Shown here one piece after another: positions 13,433-19,592 of a DNA stretch of 19,592 bases. Source of the stretch: Thermoleophilia bacterium (GTDB lineage: Bacteria > Actinomycetota > Thermoleophilia > Gaiellales > Gaiellaceae). Below the pieces are notes generated by a model. It did no database searches. It was not told the origin of the DNA and worked only from the letters and a program-made list of their open reading frames with translations. Made by a program: the position numbers and the translations under genes. Positions within the stretch are counted from its first letter, which is position 1; the number at the start of each line of letters is the position of its first letter. The stretch spans positions 1 to 19,592 of the forward strand of contig JAICYG010000033.1 in the NCBI GenBank assembly GCA_025934335.1, given 5' to 3'.

Positions 13433-14641
13433 ATGAGGGTCGCCTACCACTCGCCGCTGCCGCCGTCGCGGTCGGGAATCGCCGACTACTCGGCGCTGCT
13501 CTTGCCGGCCCTGAGCGAGCGGGTCGAGGTGGTCGTCGCCGAGCCGGGGAAGCGCGCGCCCGCGGCGGACGTCGCGCTCTACCACATCGGCAACGATCCC
13601 GACGCGCACGGCTGGATCGTCGACGCCTTGCGGAAGCGGCCGGGGCTCGTCGTCCTGCACGAGTTCGTCCTCCACCACCTGATTGCGGGGATCACGATCG
13701 GCCGCGGCGACGGTCGCGGCTACCTCGACGCGATGGAACGCGACCTCGGCGTCGCCGGGCGACTGCTCGGGCTCGGCGTGCTCGACAACCTGCTGCCGCT
13801 CCTCTGGGAGACGCAGCCCGAGCGCTTCCCGCTCGCGGGCGTCGTCCTCGACCGTGCGCACGGGCTCGTCGTCCACTCGCACTACGTCGCCGACCGTGCC
13901 CGCGACGCCGGCTACGGCGGGCCGCTCTGGCGGATCCCGCACCCGGCCTGGCCGATGGAGCACGTCGCCGCGGCCGCCGACGTCGCCGGCGACCCGCTCG
14001 TCGGCTGCTTCGGCTACCTGAACATGAACAAGCGCATCCCGCAGCTGCTCGAGGCGTTCGCGGCATTCCGTCGCGAACGCCCGGGTGCGCGGCTCCTGCT
14101 CGTCGGCGCTGTGGCCGAGCGGTTCGACGTGCAGCGGCGACTCGAGCGGCTCGGCCTGACGGACGGCGTCGAGCGCATCGACTACGTCCCGGAGGAGCGC
14201 CTGTGGTCGCTGATGGCGGCATGCGACGTGCTCGTCAACCTGCGCTACCCGACGATGGGGGAGACGTCGGGTTCGGTGATCCGCGCGATGTCGCTCGCCA
14301 AGCCGCTCGTCGTCTCGGACGTCGGCTGGTTCGCCGAGCTGCCCGACGACGCGGTGCTGAAGGTGCCCGTGGACGAGTCGGAGGTCGAGGTGCTCGCCGG
14401 GGCGCTCGGGCTCGCCGCCGAGCACGGCGAGGCGCTGGGCGCAGCCGCGCGTGCGCACGTGCAGCGAGAGCACGCCCTGGGTCTCGTGGCCGACCGGTAC
14501 GTCGAGGCGATCGAGCTCGCAGCAGGCGGTGACACGGTTCGCGACGCCGTGCTGTGGCGGGTCGCCGACGCCGCCGCGGCCGCCGGCATCTCGGACGTCT
14601 CCGCGCTCGCGCAGGGGCTGCGGGAGTCCGGGCTCGCATGA
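13433..14641 (+). CDS. Family 4 glycosyltransferase with short C-terminal extension
   Basis: A 402-residue GT-B protein. It begins MRVAYHSPLPPSRSGIADYS, in which PPxxSGIADYS is a known start of GT4 polysaccharide enzymes. The middle contains VVLHEFVLHHLIAG and later GYLNMNKRIPQLLEAF, where the Lys is at the donor-phosphate position. The donor-site region reads NLRYPTMGETSGSVIRAMS, with E in GETS and no second Glu at the usual EX7E place, a variant seen in this subgroup. After the core, the last 30 or so residues (VLWRVADAAAAAGISDV onward) form an Ala-rich helical tail of unknown use. Start ATG 13433 follows the upstream stop by three bases without a clear ribosome binding site, suggesting re-initiation. 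The end overlaps the GT-C gene as ATGA. Confidence 0.5.
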   Translation: MRVAYHSPLPPSRSGIADYSALLLPALSERVEVVVAEPGKRAPAADVALYHIGNDPDAHGWIVDALRKRPGLVVLHEFVLHHLIAGITIGRGDGRGYLDAMERDLGVAGRLLGLGVLDNLLPLLWETQPERFPLAGVVLDRAHGLVVHSHYVADRARDAGYGGPLWRIPHPAWPMEHVAAAADVAGDPLVGCFGYLNMNKRIPQLLEAFAAFRRERPGARLLLVGAVAERFDVQRRLERLGLTDGVERIDYVPEERLWSLMAACDVLVNLRYPTMGETSGSVIRAMSLAKPLVVSDVGWFAELPDDAVLKVPVDESEVEVLAGALGLAAEHGEALGAAARAHVQREHALGLVADRYVEAIELAAGGDTVRDAVLWRVADAAAAAGISDVSALAQGLRESGLA

Positions 14642-16740
14642 ACGGCGTCGCGGCCGCGCGCGGCGTGGGCGCGCGCGTGCTCGCGCGACCGGTGTGGGTC
14701 TTGCTCGCAGCGGTCGTCGTCGCCTCGGCGGCGGCGCGGATGGCGCTCGCGCACCGGATGGTCGCCCCGTGGATCATGGTCGACGAGCTCATCTACTCGG
14801 AGCTCGCGAAGTCGCTCGCCTCGCACGGGCGCCTGCTCGTCCGCGGCGTGCCGTCGACGGGCTACGGCTTCGTCTATCCGGCTCTGATCGCGCCCGCCTG
14901 GCGGCTACACGGTGCGATCCCGGATGCGTACGCGACGGCCAAGCAGATCAACGCCGTCGTCATGTCGCTCGCAGCGATCCCGGCGTACGCCCTCGCGCGC
15001 CGCGTCGCTGCGCCCGGCCCGTCGCTCGCCGTCGCCGTCCTCGCCGTGCTCGTCCCGTCGATGCTCTACACGGGGACGCTGATGACCGAGAACGCGTTCT
15101 ATCCGCTGTTCCTGCTCGCCAGCTACGTCCTCGTCGTCGCGCTCGAGCGCCCGTCCCCGGCGCTGCAGGTCGCGCTGCTCGTCGTCTGCGGCATCTGCTT
15201 CGCGACGCGAGCACAGGCGGTCGCGCTCTTCGGTGCCGCGGTCGTCGCGCCCGTCCTGCACGGCCTGATCGAGCGCGACCTTCGCAGCCGTCTTCGCCGC
15301 TTCGCGACGCTCTACGGCATCGTGGGCGCGGCCGTTGTCGTCGCGCTCGCTGCGACGACGCTTCGCGGCCGCTCGCCGCTCGAGTTGCTCGGCGCCTACC
15401 GTGCCGCGACCGGCTCGGGCTACTCCGCGGGGGACGTGCTCCGCTACGTGCTGTGGCACGTCGCCGAGCTCGATCTGTACGTTGGCATCGTCGGCTTCGC
15501 GGCGCTGCTCGCGCTGTGGCTCGGGCCGCGGGCGGCGACACCGGCCGCGCGCGCGTACGCGGCGGCGACCCTGCCCGTCGTCGTGCTGCTCGTCGTCGAG
15601 GTGGCCGTCTTCGCCTCGCGGCAGTCGTTCCGGATCGAGGAGCGGAACGACTTCTACGTCACGCCGCTCTTCCTCGTGCCGCTCGCCGGCTTCGCCGCCG
15701 GTGCGATCCCCCGCCGGCGCACGCCGTTGCTCGCGGCCGCGCTCATCGCGGGCGTTCTGCCGGTCGCGATCCCGTTCGCCCGCTTCGTCAACCCGTCCGC
15801 CGTCTCGGACACGCTCGCGCTCCTGCCCTGGTGGTGGCTGCAGGACCACGGAATCCGCTTCGGCCCACTGCGCTTCGTCGCGCTCGGCGCGGGCGTCCTC
15901 GCGGCGCTCGCGTTCGTGCTCTCGCCCCGGCGGGTCGTGCCGGTGCTGCTCGCCGCGACCGGCGTGTACTTCGTGCTCGTGTCGGTCGTCGCGGAGAACG
16001 GTCGACACGGGATGCGGCAGGCGTCCGTCGGCGGGCTCTGGGCGGGCATCCGCAAGGCGCACCCTGACTGGATCGACCGCCGCGTCGGCCGGAACGCGGA
16101 CGTCGCCTTCCTCTGGCACTACGCCGGCGAGACGCGGCCGCTCTGGAACAACGAGTTCTTCAACCGCAGCGTCGGCACCGTGTACACCCTCGACGGCCCC
16201 GACCCCGCCGACGGCGGCCTGCCCGAGACGCCCGTCCGCGAACGGACGGACGGCACGCTCGTCGCCGAAACGGGGCACGCGCCGCGCGTGCGCTACGCCG
16301 TTTCCTACCAGGACATCGCGGGGCAGCTGCTCGCGCGCGATCAGGGCATCGGGCTCGGGCTCTACCGCGTCGACGGGCCGCTCGTCTTCATCACGCAGAT
16401 CCACGGCGTCGACCCCGACACGTGGGCCGGCAGTCTCGTCACGTACCGCCGCCTCCGCTGCACCGGCGGCAAGCTGACGGTGCGGCTCGGCACGGACGAG
16501 CACCTGTTCGACCGCACGCAGACCGTGACCGCGCACGAGAACGGGCGCGTCGTCGGTCGTGCGCACATCGTCCCGGGCGAGCAGCCGTCGCTCGTCGTGC
16601 CGCTCCGGCCCGGTCCTGCAGGCACGTGCTTCGTCGTCTTCGAGGCGGGGCTGACGCGCGTGCCGTCGCACGTGCAGCCGGGCAACAGCGACAGGCGGCG
16701 GCTCGCCGCGCACTACTACGCCTTCGACTACGCGCGATGA
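14638..16740 (+). CDS. GT-C membrane glycosyltransferase (PMT/ArnT-like, GT39/GT83 type)
   Basis: A 700-residue protein with roughly 11-13 hydrophobic segments in residues 15-455 and a soluble C-terminal region of about 245 residues. The first outer loop carries the acidic pair D49-E50 in IMVDELIYSELAKSLASHG, the catalytic-type motif of GT-C enzymes, followed by GYGFVYPALIAPAW. A second acidic site is TENAFYPLFLL (E151). Such enzymes take a sugar from a polyprenyl-phosphate donor and add it to a glycan, lipid or protein on the outer face; the DPM1-like GT2 at 3161 could supply that donor. The C-terminal part, with strands such as LTVRLGTDEHL and AGTCFVVFEAGL, may be a carbohydrate-binding beta domain, but I do not recognise it. 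Start ATG 14638 overlaps the upstream stop, with GGGAG at 14622-14626. The end overlaps the next gene as ATGA. Confidence 0.5.
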   Translation: MNGVAAARGVGARVLARPVWVLLAAVVVASAAARMALAHRMVAPWIMVDELIYSELAKSLASHGRLLVRGVPSTGYGFVYPALIAPAWRLHGAIPDAYATAKQINAVVMSLAAIPAYALARRVAAPGPSLAVAVLAVLVPSMLYTGTLMTENAFYPLFLLASYVLVVALERPSPALQVALLVVCGICFATRAQAVALFGAAVVAPVLHGLIERDLRSRLRRFATLYGIVGAAVVVALAATTLRGRSPLELLGAYRAATGSGYSAGDVLRYVLWHVAELDLYVGIVGFAALLALWLGPRAATPAARAYAAATLPVVVLLVVEVAVFASRQSFRIEERNDFYVTPLFLVPLAGFAAGAIPRRRTPLLAAALIAGVLPVAIPFARFVNPSAVSDTLALLPWWWLQDHGIRFGPLRFVALGAGVLAALAFVLSPRRVVPVLLAATGVYFVLVSVVAENGRHGMRQASVGGLWAGIRKAHPDWIDRRVGRNADVAFLWHYAGETRPLWNNEFFNRSVGTVYTLDGPDPADGGLPETPVRERTDGTLVAETGHAPRVRYAVSYQDIAGQLLARDQGIGLGLYRVDGPLVFITQIHGVDPDTWAGSLVTYRRLRCTGGKLTVRLGTDEHLFDRTQTVTAHENGRVVGRAHIVPGEQPSLVVPLRPGPAGTCFVVFEAGLTRVPSHVQPGNSDRRRLAAHYYAFDYAR

Positions 16741-17813
16741 GGATCGCCTTCGACGTCTCGCCGCTCTCGCACGAGCGCACGGGCGTGAACAACTACATCC
16801 GCGGCTCGCTCGCGGGCCTCGCCGAGGTCGCCCGCCAGCAAGGGCACGAGATCATCGCGTTCGCCCCGACGTCTTTGTGGGGCCGCGCGACGATCCGCGA
16901 CGCGCTTGCGGGCATCGACGTGCAGCTACGGCTCGTGCCGCTCCCCGCCGGGCACGCGGTGCGAACCGCCTGGTCGGCCGTCGGCCGTCCGTCGGCCGAG
17001 CGGTTCCTCGGGCGATTCGACGTGCTCCATTTCAGCGACTGGATGTACCCGCCCCAGTCGCACGGCGTGCGCGCGACGACGATTCACGACCTCGTGCCGC
17101 TGCATCATCCCGAGTGGACGACGCCGCGCACGCGGTCGATGCACGCGCGCAAGTACCGCAACACGGCTCGCACCTGCGACGTCGTCTTCGCCAACTCCGC
17201 GTTCACGGCCGACGACGTCGCGGCGACGCTCGGCATTCCACGTGCGCGCATCGTCGTCGCGCATCCCGGGATCGGCGCCGACTACAGCGCGGAGGGCGAG
17301 CGCGCCGACCTCGGCGTGCCGTACGTGCTGACGGTTGCGACGCTCGAGCCGCGCAAGAACCTCGGCACGCTGGTGGAGGCGTTCGCCCTCCTCGAGGGAA
17401 CCGACCTACTGCTCGCGGTCGTCGGCGGGGCGGGCTGGGGCGAGCAGCCGCAGCTCGACCGACGGGGCATCGTCAGGCTCGGCCGCGTCAGCGACGAGGA
17501 GCTGGCGCGCCTCTACCGCGGCGCCGCGGCCGTCGTCTACCCGTCTCGCTTCGAGGGGTTCGGTATGCCCGTGACGGAGGCGATGGCGTCGGGCGCTCCC
17601 GTAGTCGCGTCGTCCCACCCGTCGCTCGACGAGGCGTGCGGCGAAGCCGCGGTGCGCGCCGATCCCGAGAGCCCCCAGGCGATCGCCGCGGGCATTCGCG
17701 AGGCGATCACGCGGTCGGGGGAGCTGCGTGTAGCCGGGCTCGAGCAGGCGCGCCGCTTCTCCTGGCGGCGGACCGGAGAGGCGTTCCTCGAGGGGTACGA
17801 GCGATTCGCGTAG
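16737..17813 (+). CDS. Family 4 glycosyltransferase (first of three in tandem)
   Basis: A 358-residue GT-B enzyme. It begins MRIAFDVSPLSHERTGVNNY with the loop Gly G16, then DVLHFSDWMYPP and TTIHDLVPLHHPEW, hallmarks of the mannosyltransferase-like GT4 group. In the C-terminal domain, TLEPRKNLGTLVEAF gives R206/K207, LARLYRGAAAVVYPS leads into RFEGFGMPVTEAMASG with the EX7E pair E273/E281. It is probably a mannosyl- or related hexosyltransferase acting on the lipid-linked glycan. Its ATG overlaps the GT-C stop as ATGA. It is similar throughout to the next two genes, especially in the EPRKNL and LYRGA blocks, which points to tandem duplication and divergence. Confidence 0.5.
   Translation: MRIAFDVSPLSHERTGVNNYIRGSLAGLAEVARQQGHEIIAFAPTSLWGRATIRDALAGIDVQLRLVPLPAGHAVRTAWSAVGRPSAERFLGRFDVLHFSDWMYPPQSHGVRATTIHDLVPLHHPEWTTPRTRSMHARKYRNTARTCDVVFANSAFTADDVAATLGIPRARIVVAHPGIGADYSAEGERADLGVPYVLTVATLEPRKNLGTLVEAFALLEGTDLLLAVVGGAGWGEQPQLDRRGIVRLGRVSDEELARLYRGAAAVVYPSRFEGFGMPVTEAMASGAPVVASSHPSLDEACGEAAVRADPESPQAIAAGIREAITRSGELRVAGLEQARRFSWRRTGEAFLEGYERFA
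17790..17795 (+). promoter_or_regulatory. Ribosome binding site deciding the ATT start at 17804
   Basis: GAGGGG at 17790-17795 has good pairing potential with the 16S rRNA tail and lies eight bases before ATT 17804, the ideal distance. The nearest in-frame standard start downstream (GTG 17864) has no such site. This supports initiation at ATT for the second GT4 of the tandem. Confidence 0.5.
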
Positions 17814-18718
17814 CGATCGACACGACGCCGCTTCGCCAGACGCGCGCCGGCACCGCGCGCTACGTGCGCGGCCTCCTCGAGCAGCTCGAGCTCGAGCGGG
17901 TTTCGTTCCCCGCAACGTCCCGCGCGCGCACACTCGCCGCCGACGTCCTCTGGTACCCACGCCTCTCGACGGACGCCGATGTGTTGCACTGCCCGACGTT
18001 CCGCGGTCCGCTCCGCACGCGCCGGCCGCTCGTCGTCACCGTGCACGACCTGGCGGTGCTCCGGCACCCGGAGTGGTTCAACCGCTGGACGGCGACGTAC
18101 TCGAGGCTCGCCGTGCCGCGTGTCGTTCGCGCCGCGTCGCGCGTGATCGCGGTATCGGAGTTCACGCGCGGCGAGCTCGTCGACCTCCTGCGCGTGCCAC
18201 CGGAGAAGATCAGCGTCGTGCCGAACGCGGTCGAGGACGTGTTCACGCCGTCCGGCCCGCGGGCCGAGGGCGACTTCGTGCTCGCGGTCGGAACGCTCGA
18301 GCCGCGCAAGAACCTCGAGCGCATTGCCGCCGCCGTCGATGCCGAGCTGCGTGTCGTCGGCGCGCGCGGCTGGGGCGACGTGCGCCTGCCCGCCAACGTG
18401 ACGCCGCTCGGCGACGTGCCCGACGTGGAGCTCGCGGCGCTGTACCGCGGCGCGCGCTGCCTCGTCTATGCGTCGCTCTACGAGGGCTTCGGGATCCCGG
18501 TCGCCGAGGCGCTCGCCTGCGGCTGCGCGATCGTCACCTCGCAGGGCTCGGCGATGGCGGAGGTGGCGGGCGACGACGCGACGTACGTCGACCCGCTCGA
18601 CGTCGAGTCGATCCGTGACGGCATCGCCCGAACGACGCCGCCGGAGCCGCGTCGCGGCGCGGGCTGGCCGGAGGTCGCCGCGCGCACGTGGCAGGTCTAC
18701 GAAGAGGCGGCGGCGTGA
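17804..18718 (+). CDS. Family 4 glycosyltransferase (second of three), probable ATT start
   Basis: A 304-residue GT-B enzyme starting (M)RVAIDTTPLRQTRAGTARYV, a normal GT4 N-terminus with the loop Gly at 16. Later VVTVHDLAVLRHPEW, RVIAVSEFTRGELV, GTLEPRKNLERIA and SLYEGFGIPVAEALACG (EX7E) are all intact. No ATG, GTG or TTG lies within 160 bases upstream of this N-terminus; the nearest upstream GTG (17636) would add 56 residues from a region coding for the previous gene, and GTG 17864 would delete the first strand and glycine loop. ATT 17804 is preceded by GAGGGG and overlaps the previous stop by 10 bases, so I chose it. A base error (ATG read as ATT) is an alternative. The protein is about 50 residues shorter than its upstream neighbour, mainly in the N-terminal domain. 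The stop overlaps the next gene as GTGA. Confidence 0.5.
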   Translation: MRVAIDTTPLRQTRAGTARYVRGLLEQLELERVSFPATSRARTLAADVLWYPRLSTDADVLHCPTFRGPLRTRRPLVVTVHDLAVLRHPEWFNRWTATYSRLAVPRVVRAASRVIAVSEFTRGELVDLLRVPPEKISVVPNAVEDVFTPSGPRAEGDFVLAVGTLEPRKNLERIAAAVDAELRVVGARGWGDVRLPANVTPLGDVPDVELAALYRGARCLVYASLYEGFGIPVAEALACGCAIVTSQGSAMAEVAGDDATYVDPLDVESIRDGIARTTPPEPRRGAGWPEVAARTWQVYEEAAA

Positions 18719-19592
18719 TCCTGCTCGACGCGGACGTGCTCGGCCGCAACCGCACCGGCGAGGAGACGTACGTCCTCAACCTCCTGCGCACGCTGCCCGC
18801 CGCCGCGCCCGATCTCGCCTTCGCCGCCGTGACGCGCCACCCGGAGCTCGTTCCCGACGGTGTCGAGCCCGTCGCGCTGCCTGCCCGCTCGCAGGAGCTG
18901 CGCATGGCGTGGTCGCTGCCGCGGCTCCTTCGCCGCCTGCGGCCGCGGCTGCTGCACACCCAGCACGCGCTCCCGCTCGGCTGGCGCGGCCACTCGGTCG
19001 TGACGCTGCACGACCTGCACTTCGAGCGCGACCCGGGCGTGATGTCCCTACCGGACAGGCTGACGTTCAGGGCGGTCGTGCCGCGCGCGGCCCGCCGCGC
19101 CGACCGCGTCATCGCCGTCTCGGAGCGCACGAAGCGGGATGCGATCGAGCTGTACTGCCTTTCGCCCGAGAAGGTGGTCGTCGTGCCGCACGGCGTCGAC
19201 CCCGCGTTCGGTCCGGGGGACGGCCGCACCGGGGACTACGTGCTCTTCGTCGGGGCCGTGCAGCCGCGCAAGGACCCGCTCGCCGCGCTCGCCGCGGCGA
19301 GCGCCGCGGGGCTCCCGCTCGTCGTCGTCGGGCCGGCGAAGGACCGCGCGCTCGCCCGCCGGCTCGGCGACGAGGGTGCGGACGTGCGGGGTGTCGTGTC
19401 CCAGGACGAGCTCGCCCGGCTCTACCGCGGCGCCGCGGCGCTCGTCCTGCCCTCTCGCTTCGAGGGGTTCGGGCTGCCGGTGCTCGAGGCGATGGCGAGC
19501 GGCACGCCCGTCGTCTGCTCGGACGACGCGGCGCTGCGCGAGGTCGCGGGCGATGCCGGCATCTACGGCGACCTCGCCGGCGGCATCCGGCT
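18715..19592 (+). CDS. Family 4 glycosyltransferase (third of three), 3' end outside window
   Basis: The first 292 residues of a GT-B enzyme, cut by the window edge before its last helices. It begins MILLDADVLGRNRTGEETYV, with the TGEE loop of GT4 enzymes, then HSVVTLHDLHFERDPG, RVIAVSERTKRDA and VVVVPHGVD. The donor domain has GAVQPRKDPLAAL, LARLYRGAAALVLPS and RFEGFGLPVLEAMASG with the EX7E pair. It probably transfers a hexose to the glycan. Start GTG 18715 overlaps the previous stop and has GAGG at 18704-18707 seven bases upstream. It is closely related in its C-terminal half to the gene at 16737. Confidence 0.5.
   Translation, partial: MILLDADVLGRNRTGEETYVLNLLRTLPAAAPDLAFAAVTRHPELVPDGVEPVALPARSQELRMAWSLPRLLRRLRPRLLHTQHALPLGWRGHSVVTLHDLHFERDPGVMSLPDRLTFRAVVPRAARRADRVIAVSERTKRDAIELYCLSPEKVVVVPHGVDPAFGPGDGRTGDYVLFVGAVQPRKDPLAALAAASAAGLPLVVVGPAKDRALARRLGDEGADVRGVVSQDELARLYRGAAALVLPSRFEGFGLPVLEAMASGTPVVCSDDAALREVAGDAGIYGDLAGGIR

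Noticed and set aside
12005..14473. Open frame of more than 800 codons on the minus strand opposite the GT4 genes
   Set aside because: It is antisense to three genes with clear motifs, has an Arg/Asp/Glu/Val-rich composition typical of the reverse frame of GC-rich coding DNA, and shows no domain.
14905..16713. Open frame of about 600 codons antisense to the GT-C gene
   Set aside because: The translated protein is low-complexity and charged with no recognisable motif, while the plus strand encodes an intact membrane enzyme.
16737..18718. The first two tandem GT4 genes as one gene broken by a frameshift
   Set aside because: Each has its own complete N-terminal loop, HDL, RKNL and EX7E motifs, so they are two full enzymes; only the start codon of the second is unusual.

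Overview
The window is a block of cell-surface polysaccharide genes from a very GC-rich bacterium. Most third codon positions are G or C, GTG and TTG starts are common, and genes overlap by ATGA or GTGA at eight junctions. The style fits a deep-branching actinobacterium (Thermoleophilia, such as Gaiellales or Solirubrobacterales, is my best guess), but no marker gene is present to prove this. I see no rRNA, tRNA, CRISPR array, insertion sequence or phage gene, and no gene-free stretch longer than about 80 bases.

Layout: (1) Plus strand, 2-4248: the end of a polysaccharide deacetylase, a polyprenyl-phosphate sugar-1-phosphate transferase (the priming enzyme), a CgeB-like glycosyltransferase, a DPM1-like GT2 and a small DUF2304 membrane protein. 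(2) Minus strand, 4228-7935, read right to left: an NDP-sugar 4,6-dehydratase, a GDP-L-fucose synthase-like epimerase/reductase and a large membrane protein with an FN3-like C-terminal domain. (3) Plus strand, 7938-10983: a MurJ/Wzx-like flippase, a Methyltransf_24 methyltransferase and a GT2. (4) Minus strand, 10965-12008: a single GT4. (5) Plus strand, 12084-19592: a small helical protein, two GT4 enzymes, a GT-C membrane glycosyltransferase and three consecutive related GT4 enzymes, the last cut by the window end.

Together the genes can make an activated 6-deoxysugar (probably GDP-fucose-like), start a glycan on undecaprenyl phosphate, extend it with at least nine cytoplasmic glycosyltransferases, methylate it, flip the lipid-linked product and modify it on the outer face with one or two GT-C enzymes. 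No clear Wzy polymerase, Wzz/Wzc length regulator or export pore is visible here.

I found no unrelated new system hidden in the block. The most notable points are: a GT4 gene whose only sensible start is ATT with a good ribosome binding site; a near-palindromic motif (TTACGGC-GCCGTAA type) upstream of two transcription units; apparently leaderless unit starts; a dehydratase gene whose first two thirds contain no CTC leucine codons; divergent start codons only 2 bases apart; and two convergent gene pairs whose coding ends overlap by about 20 bases.
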